NCBI GenBank assembly: GCA_009746045.1
Contig: RPFO01000333.1
Coordinates: forward strand, 1,089,674-1,153,673
Origin: Mesostigma viride
Lineage: Eukaryota > Streptophyta > Mesostigmatophyceae > Mesostigmatales > Mesostigmataceae
Direction of reading: 5' to 3'
Length of the DNA: 64,000 nucleotides
Below the pieces are notes generated by a model. That model worked only from the letters and a program-made list of their open reading frames with translations, did no database searches and was not told the DNA's origin. Each line of letters starts with the position of its first letter. Position 1 is the first letter of the stretch. Shown in pieces: positions 18,719-27,613 of this stretch. Made by a program: the position numbers and the translations under genes.

Positions 18719-18785
18719 GAATAGGCAAAATTGCTCAGATAAGTATAGAACTACCTTTAAAATCTCTGAGCAATTTTGCCTATTC
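18719..18785. repeat. TIR palindrome (element 1, right outer)
   Basis: 21-bp arms with the AAAATT core, the reverse complement of the left-end palindromes. Confidence 0.9.
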
Positions 18786-19016
18786 CACACACACTCACAT
18801 GTTGACGCGGTGACAGATGCCAGCATTTCTATGACATCCTAAAGCCCCGCGACCCCTGAGCAAGGGTTGGCAGGGGTCGGGAAGGCGTGGCTGCACCGTG
18901 ACAGATGTCAGTAGCAAACCAAAAACCCAATATTTTATCACTCAAGTTATCACTCAACCATCATCACTCAAGAATGGCTCCCCGGTACCCCACATGACCC
19001 CATCACTCAATGAGGG

Positions 19017-19117
19017 GCTATATATATTAGGTTTATAGCTGGGCGTTTGCTTTGGTTTGAGTGATTTCACTCTGCTGTAAGTAATTATATTTTTAATATA
19101 TATATATTAAATACATA
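19017..19117 (+). mobile_element. LINE 3'-UTR fragment between the two viruses
   Basis: Matches the LINE tail at 40498-40577 and 41236-41316 (GGTTTATAGCTGGGCG through CTGCTGTAAGTAATTATA). It separates the right end of element 1 from the left end of element 2. Both junctions are in TATATA-rich DNA. Confidence 0.75.
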
Positions 19118-19486
19118 TAACCCCTATTGAGTGATAGGGGCTTGTGGGGTACCGGGGAGCTATTATTGAGTGATGATGATTGAGTGATAATTGAGTGATA
19201 AAATATTGGAGTTTTTTGACTTTTTTACTGACACCCGTCACGGGCTTACTGGCCCTTCTCAACCCCCGCCAACCTTGGCTCAAGGATCGCCGGGCTTTAG
19301 AGGTGCTTTATAATGCTGGCATCCGTCACCACCAGCCGTGGGTCTGCCGCCTACCGATCCCCTCCTACTCCCGAGCCTGGGGGTGCGATGGTTCGTGACG
19401 GGCGTGAAAAGTGTGGCTTCCGTTTTGCTCAACCATGACCGACCGCGGACAGCGGGGGTGGGTGAAAACTGTGGGAGAGGGTGTAG

Positions 19487-19535
19487 CGTTCTGCTCAACT
19501 TTTATAACAAAAGCATTCAAAAGTTGAGCAGAACG
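19487..19535. repeat. TIR palindrome (element 2, left outer)
   Basis: 17-bp perfect arms CGTTCTGCTCAACTTTT and complement around a 15-nt spacer. Confidence 0.9.
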
Positions 19536-19675
19536 CGGGACCTCGAAAAGTCAATCTCACCGCCCAGCGCGCACCTGGGTCGATGGACGGCGTGAAAAAA
19601 AGTGACTTCCGTTTTGCTCAATCGCGACCGACCGCGGACAGCGGGGGTGTGTGAGAACAGCGGGAGAAGGTTCAG

Positions 19676-19724
19676 CGTTCTGCTCAACTTTTATAACAAA
19701 AGCATTCAAAAGTTGAGCAGAACG
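19676..19724. repeat. TIR palindrome (element 2, left inner)
   Basis: Identical palindrome 189 bp further in. Confidence 0.9.
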
Positions 19725-19871
19725 CGGGACCTCGAAAAGTCAAGCTCACCGCCCAGCGCGCACCCGGGTCGCTGGAAAACCCAGCCCTGGTCGGGAAATT
19801 CGCGGAACTTTCGTGCAGGGGTCTGCGTCCTCGCGGTACTCGGGAAGGGCGGGAGAGGGTGTGGCGGGGTT

Positions 19872-20252
19872 TTAGCGAATGTCTCTCCAGAGTTGCAGTT
19901 GCTCCTTCACCTTCGCGAATGTCGGCGAAGAGATGGACTGCCTGCCCGTGACGCAACCGGCCATGATGGAGAGAACCGCGAGGTCCTCACACACCTTGTG
20001 AACGTCGTCCGGGGTCGCCTCGCTACCTAGTGCGCGTGAGGCGGCGGCTAGGAGGGTCAAAGGATTGTCAAGCTGTTCTAACTCTAAACGGTAGTTGTCA
20101 TCGTACGGGTCAGGCTTTCCGGCGATGATGCAGGATATGCGCGCCACCTCTGCGGCGTTGCGGGCCCGCTCGCTGCCGTCCTGGATGTACCCGCCACTAC
20201 CCGGCTTGCAGGCCTCGATGCAGTTCAGAATGTCGTTCATGGTCACGAACAT
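19872..20252 (-). CDS. Conserved PLV protein, unknown (126 aa)
   Basis: Homologue of 18040-18417 with the same blocks (MNDILNCIEACKPGSGGYIQ, AGKPDPYDDNY, LSIMAGCVTGRQSISS). Its stop codon lies inside the inner edge of the TIR. Intact. Function unknown. Confidence 0.7.
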   Translation of the reverse strand: MFVTMNDILNCIEACKPGSGGYIQDGSERARNAAEVARISCIIAGKPDPYDDNYRLELEQLDNPLTLLAAASRALGSEATPDDVHKVCEDLAVLSIMAGCVTGRQSISSPTFAKVKEQLQLWRDIR

Positions 20253-20293
20253 GTTGGAAGCTGTATAGATTCACGAAAAGAAAATTTTATTGA

Positions 20294-20476
20294 TTAGTTA
20301 TGTTTATTATCAGGGGATGGGGCGGGAGTCGGAGTGCCCTCGGAGTCTGGCGCGATTTCAAAAGGGGCGTACACGACCTCATAGGCGCGCCTGTACGTCG
20401 GGCTCCTTCTAATCCTCCTTATTGACTCCTCCAGAATTTCTGAGTACTCGTAACCAAGCTTTAAACAGTTGCCCAT
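20294..20476 (-). CDS. Small protein with N-myristoylation-type start (MGNC)
   Basis: 60 aa starting MGNCLKLGYEY. Gly2 followed by Asn and Cys3 resembles a dual myristoyl/palmitoyl signal. The centre is Arg-rich and the C-terminus Pro-rich. No counterpart lies between the corresponding genes of element 1. Possible membrane-associated accessory protein; whether it is translated is unproven. Confidence 0.45.
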   Translation of the reverse strand: MGNCLKLGYEYSEILEESIRRIRRSPTYRRAYEVVYAPFEIAPDSEGTPTPAPSPDNKHN

Positions 20477-20936
20477 AGAAGTGTTTCAACCTATGTTGAG
20501 CTTTTTTAACCTACTTGTGATGGCACTTGCACTTGTCGAACCCGCGAATTTTCTCAAAACGCAAGATGCAAAGAAACGACTCGTGGGTTAGTGGGATGAA
20601 TTGTTTGTCATCAACTCCTCTGTCAATGTGCACTAAACCGATCTCGAGTCTCCCGCCATTCCTAAACAAGTGATCGTTTTTTAGGTTGAAAAATGCATGG
20701 TCGTTTATCACGGTGTACGAGGCGGCAACATCTTTGCATTCTTCCGTACATAGCACGACACTGTCTTGTGGGTTATGCTCTCCTCCAGAAAAACTTGAAG
20801 AAACTAGTCCGACAAGCGAGTAATTTTCTTGGTTTTCCACGTCCTTGAGATATGCGAAATGGACCCCTCCGCGCCATGTGCTGTCTATGATAGGCGCTCT
20901 TGGGTCTGGCTTGATATCGAAAGAATAAATTCCATT

Positions 20937-21513
20937 CATGTCCCACGTAGCTCCCACAAAAACCAGCATCTTCATTAAAACAATAAGTGGAAGCATACAT
21001 GTGACACTAATTGACATGCCCGGAGGCACGCCGTTCAAGGCCCTTCATGAAGTACGTTGCCCTAGAGGCAACCAAGACAAGGGTGGGTGGGTGGGGAGCA
21101 AAGAAAGAGGCCGACAAAACCAGCCAGAGCGGCTTTTAGTCGCAAAACCTCCCTTATCCCTAGCTAACTGACGTCATTAAACCCTTATGTTTAGTGGATG
21201 CTAGTAAGACGCTAACCGTACAGACCGGGGGTAGAATATCCCGAATCTGCACGGCTAGTATTAAATAATGCGTAGGTTGTTCTTTTCAGGGGCACTGCAC
21301 CTCACGCCCCGTTCCGCCCGGGTATAATCAACCCAAGCGCGGAACGCACATTTTATTTAATTCATTTTTCAACCATGCACTATATTGCATCGACTAATCA
21401 CAAAAGCTCTAGCCAAACAGCTACGAGTAAACACTGCGACCTATAAGCCGCTCATCCAGCGGCCTCTTGTTCCCGCATTCACGTATAGAAGAAACTCCGT
21501 TCAAAGAACCCCG
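20937..21513. mobile_element. Unclassified insertion, short copy (internally deleted)
   Basis: 577 bp from CATGTCCCACG to AAAGAACCCCG. It equals 21517-22897 without about 840 internal bp, which are replaced by a 33-bp G-rich joint. Flanked by ATT on both sides. The ends are not obvious inverted repeats. Confidence 0.65.
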
Positions 21514-21516
21514 ATT

Positions 21517-22897
21517 CATGTCCCACGTAGCTCCCACAAAAACCAGCATCTTCATTAAAACAATAAGTGGAAGCATACATGTGACACTAATTGACATGCC
21601 CGGAGGCACGCCGTTCAAGGCCCTTCATGAAGTACGTTGCCCAATCACCCCCGCCCTGGCTTTCCCTTGAAGCCGCACTCCACCTTGCTCGTTGTCACAA
21701 GTGACCGCCCTGCCGCAAAACGGGAGCCCCCCCACATCGGGAGGCGTGTGCCCGGCGGCTGTGGATGCATGGCCAGGCCCAAAAAGGCCCAGCGCATTTG
21801 CACTGCGATTGCGCACGGCCAGCCTATCATGACCCCTCTCGGGCCCCGAGTCGGTACCGCTATGGCCGTCTCCCCATAGACCCGGGGTGCTTCGAGAAAA
21901 AACGTGGACCTAGCCCAGGCCCCGCCAGCCCGGATGCCCGAGGCCACAGCCCCAGGCACCTGGCTGAACGAGAGTCCGTTCAGCCAAGACCGCATTCCCC
22001 CCCGAGGTTTCTATGCGTGGGGAAAAAATTTCTAGCTTAGACGCTTTTCCCATCGCCGTCCCCAGCCCCAACCACCCCCCCCCTCGGCGGAAGGCAATTG
22101 CAAAGTTTGCTGGCCAGCAGCAATTTCCGAAGAAAAAGCCGCAGGCCGCGGACCGAGACACGGGTCGCCAGTGCCAGCCATCCGGCTCCAACCCGGGGTG
22201 CAAGCATCCCCAGGTACGGAGCACCAGCTCGCGCACTGGGCCGACCAAGCGACAGTTGAGCACCTGTCACGGCATCCGGCCCACCAAAGACCCCAAGCTG
22301 GGGAAAAGGTGCGGACCGGAGGTGATCTTTTTCTTTTCTTTTAGTTAACCAGGCGAGGAACTACGCCTGGCCGGTTAACAACTGGAAGTCTCACCACTGG
22401 CCAAGTGGCCAGTGCAACCAGTGCTTTTGGGATTTTGCTCCGCAGCACCCATAGCTGCGGCTGCCGCCGCAACGACAACGAGCAAAGAAAGAGGCCGACA
22501 AAACCAGCCAGAGCGGCTTTTAGTCGCAAAACCTCCCTTATCCCTAGCTAACTGACGTCATTAAACCCTTATGTTTAGTGGATGCTAGTAAGACGCTAAC
22601 CGTACAGACCGGGGGTAGAATATCCCGAATCTGCACGGCTAGTATTAAATAATGCGTAGGTTGTTCTTTTCAGGGGCACTGCACCTCACGCCCCGTTCCG
22701 CCCGGGTATAATCAACCCAAGCGCGGAACGCACATTTTATTTAATTCATTTTTCAACCATGCACTATATTGCATCGACTAATCACAAAAGCTCTAGCCAA
22801 ACAGCTACGAGTAAACACTGCGACCTATAAGCCGCTCATCCAGCGGCCTCTTGTTCCCGCATTCACGTATAGAAGAAACTCCGTTCAAAGAACCCCG
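21517..22897. mobile_element. Unclassified insertion, long copy
   Basis: 1381 bp with the same ends as 20937-21513. Internal GC-rich DNA (21645-22480) holds no convincing gene. ATT at 21514-21516 and 22898-22900 suggests a 3-bp target duplication. Confidence 0.65.
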
Positions 22898-23017
22898 ATT
22901 GTACTCGTCGATTGTGTTCTGTGACGCGACAGAATCTAAAGCGATTTGGTAAAATGTGGGATAATCCATGGCTTTATTACAACTTATAAGAGATAATAGT
23001 TCTAGTCTTAAAGTTCT

Positions 23018-24709
23018 CTACGCTGGGATGGCGGCGGGAGTGCCCCACTTGGCCACGAGGTATCCGCGGATCCGTTCAAGCTCCGCTGACGTTTTGGCGG
23101 TGTTGTAGATTAGGATCTCGCCAATCCACCCATCGAAGGCACGACTTGCGTTGCTCGATTCTCCTCCGATAGAGAGATTTCCTGAACCAGTCGTAGGGTC
23201 CGATCCAATTCTATTATAACCAGCTCTTCCATCGAAGCGGGTGACAAACTCATTTGTGCTGCTGTTGCATGAAATCGCCATGACGTGTGGTACGTTGTCG
23301 AAGAATTCCGCCCTGGTGCACACGAGTTCGTATACATTATTGGGAGGGAAGATGGCAACGGCCTGTACATCTGGATGGTACACTACTACATAACTATTGT
23401 TATTTGACGACCCAAGCATATACCCTCTGACACCCGTATACCCCCCTACTACTGGATACGTCGCAGTCGTTAGCTGTTTGGCGACTAGGAGGATGCTCGT
23501 GTTGGTCCCGATCGCCCCCCAAAAGGTGCTTGCGGACGTTAAGTAGCCCGCGCGCGAGTTGATAAAGCGAAGGGATTGTTTCGAGTTCAGTTCCGTCGTT
23601 GCCAACGTCGGACATTTGGCGGAAGTGTCCTGAGTCATGTGGTACCCGTTCGGCCCCTTGTCGTTCACGCGCATTACGTTCCCGCCCGCCGTGTTTTGCT
23701 GGGTCGTGCCGGACGTGTCGCTGAACATCGTGGCGCTGTCGGACGGATCGTACCACGCGAACAGTGCGGGGTCCGTTGCCGGGTTGTAATTGTACGTGAA
23801 TGACAGTGTGTTTGATGTCGTGTTTCCAAGCCCTGACGTCGCGCTCGTCACGGTGCCCGCGCCCATGCTTACCGTCGTCGCGAAGTCAGACATGGTAGGG
23901 GTCACGTCGAACGTGTACGTGGCGCCACTTCCCAACAAGTTGGACGCGGTTCCGTTGGTTACGGTGATGTCGCCCAACGAGAACCCGGCGACCGACGTGC
24001 TAAAAGTGGCCGTGACTGGGTAAACGGCACCCGTCGGGGTTCCGGACGCAAGAGTCACCGACGGATTCGCCGAGTACGTGAACGACAGTGTGTTAGATGC
24101 CACGTTGGCGTTCCCTGTCGATGCGTCAACAACAGCACCCGCGCCCACGCTAACGTTCGTGGCAGAATTGGCTGTAGTTGGCGTCACCTGGAAGGCGTAC
24201 GACGCCCCGCTGCCGGTCAGGTTGGCGGCTGTCCCGTTTGTCACCGTGATATCGCCCAGCTCGAACCCCGTGACGGACCTGCTGAACGTGGCGGTCACGT
24301 CCACGGAACTGGTGGTGGGCGTCGAGCCCGCGGTCGTCGCGAGAGTCACCGTCGGAGGGGGCGAGTACGTGAAGGAGAGGGTGGAGGAGGCCGTGTTGCC
24401 GATTCCTAGCGTGTTGATTGCTGCGTTTGCTCCAACGCTGACGGTTGTCAGTGAATAAGCGACTGCCGGAGTCACCGTGAACGTGTAGGAGGTGTCGCTA
24501 CCCGTTAAACCGGATGCAGTACCATTTATGACAGTGATATCACCCAAGGCGAAACCGGTGACTGGTTGGCTGAATGTTGCTGTTACTGCAATCGGGGAGG
24601 CGCTGGGATTTGATCCTCCTGTAGTTGTTAATGCGATTGACGGCGCTATTCTTACCGGTTTACGCTTCTTCCGCATCAAAGCAGGACAAACACCATACTC
24701 AAACGACAT
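23018..24709 (-). CDS. Spike/adhesin: three bacterial-type Ig repeats plus LamG-like C-terminus
   Basis: 563 aa, intact. The N-terminus MSFEYGVCPALM is shared with element 1, followed by three Big_12-like repeats (VTATFS-PVTGFALGDI, SYTF-VTP, LSFTY). The lectin/LamG-like C-terminal domain (ALFAWYDPSDS, ending FDGWIGEILIYNTAKT with SAELERIRGYL) is much more diverged from element 1 than the second Ig repeat is, as expected for a receptor-binding part. Likely attachment protein. Confidence 0.8.
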   Translation of the reverse strand: MSFEYGVCPALMRKKRKPVRIAPSIALTTTGGSNPSASPIAVTATFSQPVTGFALGDITVINGTASGLTGSDTSYTFTVTPAVAYSLTTVSVGANAAINTLGIGNTASSTLSFTYSPPPTVTLATTAGSTPTTSSVDVTATFSRSVTGFELGDITVTNGTAANLTGSGASYAFQVTPTTANSATNVSVGAGAVVDASTGNANVASNTLSFTYSANPSVTLASGTPTGAVYPVTATFSTSVAGFSLGDITVTNGTASNLLGSGATYTFDVTPTMSDFATTVSMGAGTVTSATSGLGNTTSNTLSFTYNYNPATDPALFAWYDPSDSATMFSDTSGTTQQNTAGGNVMRVNDKGPNGYHMTQDTSAKCPTLATTELNSKQSLRFINSRAGYLTSASTFWGAIGTNTSILLVAKQLTTATYPVVGGYTGVRGYMLGSSNNNSYVVVYHPDVQAVAIFPPNNVYELVCTRAEFFDNVPHVMAISCNSSTNEFVTRFDGRAGYNRIGSDPTTGSGNLSIGGESSNASRAFDGWIGEILIYNTAKTSAELERIRGYLVAKWGTPAAIPA

Positions 24710-24735
24710 GGAGCTAGTATACTACCACAATGACA

Positions 24736-24899
24736 CTATTTTTTTGGCAGAGGATACTGGAACTTGGGTTCCATCAGCGGGCCCTTCTTGGCGGCAAGTT
24801 AGTCGCCGTGCCATTATCGGCCAGCTCAGGGGTGTCGAAGACCAGCGTGACTCTGTTGAGAGGATTCGCGGTGTATCGCGGGTCCTTGAGATAATCCAT
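24736..24899 (-). pseudogene. 56-aa conserved protein, one-base deletion
   Basis: ATG 24899 (MDYLKDPRY, ANPLNRVTLVFDTPEL). One missing base near 24785 leads to a premature stop at 24774-24776. In the other frame the conserved end (PLMEPKFQYPLPKK) runs to TAG 24736-24738. Orthologue of 15513-15683. Confidence 0.65.
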
Positions 24900-24929
24900 C
24901 GAATGCTATACACTAACCATCAGACATTT

Positions 24930-26174
24930 TTACAGGTACACGGCCGCCTGCCGCCCTGCGCCGACGTCCATCTTTGCCTCCATCTCTACGAAGATGTACG
25001 AGACATGACCCGCACCCGCGCTGTCGACGCGCAGAGTCACTACCGATGCAGTGCCCCGTAGATCGAGACCGCTCTGGTACTCGGCGCCAGCACATGGCAT
25101 GTTGAGGTGACAAGCCATGACGAAATCGCTACCAGCCCATGTCTCGGGATTGATGTCTGCCCTTGCGCACGACAGACTGTTCCCCTGGTCATTGAAGGCG
25201 CTAACCAGGTTCACCCATGCCTCTGTGATGCCCATCCTGTACGCCGGGGTCTGATTGCTGCCGTTGATGTCGAACTGGAATCCGGTGAGACCGTCGGCGG
25301 TGTGCGCGAACATGGTGTTGTATCGCGCGTTTGCCCCATCAGCTGCGGCTGCTACCTGGACAGCCAACAACTTTGACGCGGATGCAGACGAGAGGGTAGC
25401 CTTGATGCTGTAGGTGTCGCCGGGAATCGTCTGTTTGGTCGATTGCCAGGTCTTCCACCTGAACGGCAAGGTGCCACCCTCAGCCAGCCGAGACGCGAAG
25501 ATCTGAGAGACCACATCCTCTTGGAACCTGTACGTGTCGATCGAGAAGTGGATGTCCTTCAGCTCAAACCCGAGACCAGCCCCAGCCGCAATACCAGCAC
25601 CAGCAGCAGCTCCTGGGATCATCACCCCGCCGTCCATGAGCGTGATGCGGATCTCGATCGGTGGAAAGAGACTGAGGTCGATGATTCGAGGGTCGCCGGA
25701 CAAGAACCCGAGCCAGTTGTCAATAATACCTTTTTGTGCTGTGTTCGCTGTAAGGGTTACGTTAGCCGCGTCGTTGAGAGACCAACCGGCAGGCCCCTGA
25801 GAGTTGATAAATCCCTGTCCTCCATGGACCGTCAACAAAGTGTTGAAGAGCTGGGCGTAATCGTTGATCGAGTCCACAGACTGGCCACCAACCAGCACCT
25901 CGAGCCGCCTGATGAGCGAAGACGTGTACGGTGGAAACTTGCAAAAACCAGCCGTCGTAGTCGGTGTCGCTTCAAAGAACATGGCGAACGAGTGAAGGTC
26001 GGCAAACCCATGGGTAGGCAGCCGGACCGCCACCACCGACCCCTGCTTGATGCCGGAGTTGGCGGAGAGCGTGGAGAGCTGTACGCGGGACGTGGAGTGC
26101 TGACCGAGCGTCTTAATGAGGTACTGCATGGACTTCGGGATCGCGCGATTGTACCAAGAACCGTCAGAAGACAT
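24930..26174 (-). CDS. Major capsid protein (double jelly-roll)
   Basis: 414 aa, intact, orthologue of 14196-15482. It has the same RRLEVLVGGQSVDSIND, PPIEIRITLMDG, FQEDVVSQIFASRLAEGG and late GLDLRGTASVVTLRVD blocks. It differs mainly in surface-loop length (two shortened loops account for the 14-aa difference). Builds the capsid shell. Confidence 0.87.
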   Translation of the reverse strand: MSSDGSWYNRAIPKSMQYLIKTLGQHSTSRVQLSTLSANSGIKQGSVVAVRLPTHGFADLHSFAMFFEATPTTTAGFCKFPPYTSSLIRRLEVLVGGQSVDSINDYAQLFNTLLTVHGGQGFINSQGPAGWSLNDAANVTLTANTAQKGIIDNWLGFLSGDPRIIDLSLFPPIEIRITLMDGGVMIPGAAAGAGIAAGAGLGFELKDIHFSIDTYRFQEDVVSQIFASRLAEGGTLPFRWKTWQSTKQTIPGDTYSIKATLSSASASKLLAVQVAAAADGANARYNTMFAHTADGLTGFQFDINGSNQTPAYRMGITEAWVNLVSAFNDQGNSLSCARADINPETWAGSDFVMACHLNMPCAGAEYQSGLDLRGTASVVTLRVDSAGAGHVSYIFVEMEAKMDVGAGRQAAVYL

Positions 26175-26212
26175 GGTGTGTGTTGTATACCTTCTACCTT
26201 AGATAAAAATCC
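26175..26212 (-). promoter_or_regulatory. Late-type promoter of MCP gene
   Basis: On minus: TTTTTATCTAAGG, then GGTATAC, then ATG 26174. Box, TATA-like run and spacing equal those before 14196. Confidence 0.55.
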
Positions 26213-26214
26213 GG

Positions 26215-26499
26215 CTAGCTTAGGAACTTACCAAGCAGCGGGTTGGACGCCCTGTGCGCGTCCACCTTCCTCTCGATGTGCGAAAGGGCGTCGAGTCCGG
26301 TCTTCGCGGCCTTGTAGACCGTTCCCAAGACTGGGGAGCTTTCGAGGAGTTTGCTGGGAACGTGCCCGAGAGCTGCGTCCGCGGCACCGGCGGCACCCTT
26401 GATGAACCGCGCGCCCTCGCCGACTTTCCTGATCGCGTCCCCCGCCATGTGTCCGATTTTACGCGCGGTGCTCACGACTTTGCCGAAATCAAGCTTCAT
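26215..26499 (-). CDS. Small amphipathic virion protein
   Basis: 94 aa, orthologue of 13871-14155 (KLDFGKVVSTARKIGHMAG, then LDALSHIERKVDAHRASNPLLG). It overlaps the penton 3' end by 11 nt. Possible membrane-interacting or cementing role, inferred from amphipathic helices and position. Confidence 0.7.
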   Translation of the reverse strand: MKLDFGKVVSTARKIGHMAGDAIRKVGEGARFIKGAAGAADAALGHVPSKLLESSPVLGTVYKAAKTGLDALSHIERKVDAHRASNPLLGKFLS

Positions 26500-27346
26500 C
26501 CTCTTCGTTTATACCTACCTGGTTAGATAATCTTCTCGCAGGCAGAACGTCCTTGTCGAGCGCCATGTACTTGAGAATACCCCCGATCTTCCGCGCCTCG
26601 ACCCCCATGGCCTTTTGCGGGGATATCCGGAAAGTCAGCTGAACCACCCAGTCGCTGTACAGCTGGATCGGTGCGTCGTCCTCGTCTAACAGGCGCAGGC
26701 TGATCGACCTAGGTGAGTCTCGTACGTGCTGCCACAGTGGACTCTGCGCCTGCCATATGATGGGCTCGAGAAATTTGGACAGGTTCGGACAACACGCCAA
26801 CAGACCGCCGTAGACCGTCCCGTGGGTCGCCGAAACCACATTCCCGCGCACGATGTCCGAGTAAACATACACGGCCCGCAGCCGCCCGTTCGTGGCTGGT
26901 CGGTTGCTGTAAACGACGAACTGGTCATTCGACTGATGAATGCCGGGTGTTAGCCCGAGGACCCGCCCGACCGACTCGCCAACCAGGAACTGGAACGGAC
27001 TCTCTGCAACGAACGTGTACCGACTATTGGCCCGATCATAGGTGACTGTGAAGCTGCTGTCGATTGTCAATAAAGTCGTCTCGATGTTCTGGCGGTTCTC
27101 GATGGTGGTCCACGACCCGACCGGCAGTGAGACCGTGTGCGCCGTCGCCATCGTGACCTCAAAGGTGTTGTTATTGCTGTTGATGTGTGTCTGCTCGTAG
27201 GGAATCGTCAGCAAGGTCAGCCCCACGTCGTGGTAATCCTCTAGCAGGCCAGCAGGGATGTCCCAAATTGGATCATGTAGACCGCCCCTGGTCCTGTTCT
27301 CGGTCCTCAGCGTCAACGTCCTGCACTCCTGAACGTACTCCTTCAT
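26489..27346 (-). CDS. Penton (minor capsid protein, single jelly-roll)
   Basis: 285 aa, intact. Same blocks as 13017-13874: N-terminal VQECRTLTLRTENRTRGG, WDIPAGLLEDYHDVGLTLLTI, YVYSDIVRGN, GGLLACCP, LRLLDEDDAPIQL and VVQLTFR. Vertex protein of the capsid. Confidence 0.85.
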   Translation of the reverse strand: MKEYVQECRTLTLRTENRTRGGLHDPIWDIPAGLLEDYHDVGLTLLTIPYEQTHINSNNNTFEVTMATAHTVSLPVGSWTTIENRQNIETTLLTIDSSFTVTYDRANSRYTFVAESPFQFLVGESVGRVLGLTPGIHQSNDQFVVYSNRPATNGRLRAVYVYSDIVRGNVVSATHGTVYGGLLACCPNLSKFLEPIIWQAQSPLWQHVRDSPRSISLRLLDEDDAPIQLYSDWVVQLTFRISPQKAMGVEARKIGGILKYMALDKDVLPARRLSNQVGINEEDEA

Positions 27347-27584
27347 TCTCTACAATGACTTCAGAAGTTATTTCGTTCTTGCCGTGGATCACGACCTTGC
27401 CACTCTCTCCCGCAAGCCCACGCGATTTCCTCTTTAGGACCCTCCTCTCCTTCCCGGTGAGCGGCTTGCTCCTACAGTACAGCATGGCTGCCTCGATGAA
27501 CTCGCGAGGGGTGTCGGGGTAGAGTGTCATCCACTGGGCGATCTGCAGCATCTCGGCGTCGGAAAAGAGGTTGTCCATATTCAT
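27273..27584 (-). CDS. Conserved ~103-aa PLV protein of unknown function
   Basis: Orthologue of 12791-13087. ATG at 27584 or 27578; the frame stays open to a TTG at 27596. Conserved SDAEMLQIAQWM, YPDTPREFIEAAM and YCRSKPLTGKERR, then a basic stretch. Its 3' end overlaps the penton start by 74 nt, as in element 1. Confidence 0.72.
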   Translation of the reverse strand: MNMDNLFSDAEMLQIAQWMTLYPDTPREFIEAAMLYCRSKPLTGKERRVLKRKSRGLAGESGKVVIHGKNEITSEVIVENEGVRSGVQDVDAEDREQDQGRST

Positions 27585-27613
27585 AGACCTTTGCAATATA
27601 GCATTCGAAATTT

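Larger units (their letters stand above)
1..19016. mobile_element. Endogenous Polinton-like virus, element 1 (left end outside window)
   Basis: Contiguous set of PLV hallmark genes (MCP, penton, packaging ATPase, PrimPol-helicase, tyrosine recombinase) between inverted repeats. The right TIR is about 18420-19016. The left TIR occupies 1-196 and 1507-about 1722 and continues left of the window, by roughly 190 bp if the two TIRs are equal. The replication half lies on minus at 1.8-8.9 kb and the virion half on plus at 8.9-18.4 kb. A hAT transposon interrupts the left TIR. Without it the element would be about 18 kb, within the usual PLV range. Several genes carry one-base frameshifts, but MCP, penton and spike are intact. 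Confidence 0.9.
18420..19016. repeat. Element 1 right TIR
   Basis: Contains two palindromic units about 201 bp apart, then an outer ~220 bp nearly shared with element 2: GATGCCAGCATT, several ATCACTCAA repeats, CCCCGGTACCCCAC and a terminal CCCC...GAGGGG. In inverse orientation it matches the left TIR at 1-196 and 1507-1722. Confidence 0.88.
19118..19874. repeat. Element 2 left TIR
   Basis: About 757 bp, inverted copy at 39104-39858. It begins with a small hairpin (CCCCTAT-TGAGTG-ATAGGGG) and TTGAGTGAT repeats. Inside are two ~189-bp tandem units, each with a palindrome. Confidence 0.92.
20511..22969 (-). pseudogene. Conserved PLV protein (CxC-HH), split by transposon insertion
   Basis: Homologue of 17432-17944. 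The first 24 codons are 22969-22898 (ATG, MDYPTFYQ). The rest is 20936-20511, ending RGFDKCKCHHK. Between them lies 20937-22897, two tandem copies of a foreign sequence with ATT at every junction. Without the insert the frame is continuous (about 164 aa). As it stands the protein is truncated. Confidence 0.75.

Noticed and set aside
20937-21513. Solo LTR
   Set aside because: Ends are CATG...CCCG, not TG...CA, with a 3-bp junction and no primer-binding site seen.
21645-22350. Several 60-117-aa frames in the GC-rich insert
   Set aside because: Overlapping frames on both strands with no conserved features.
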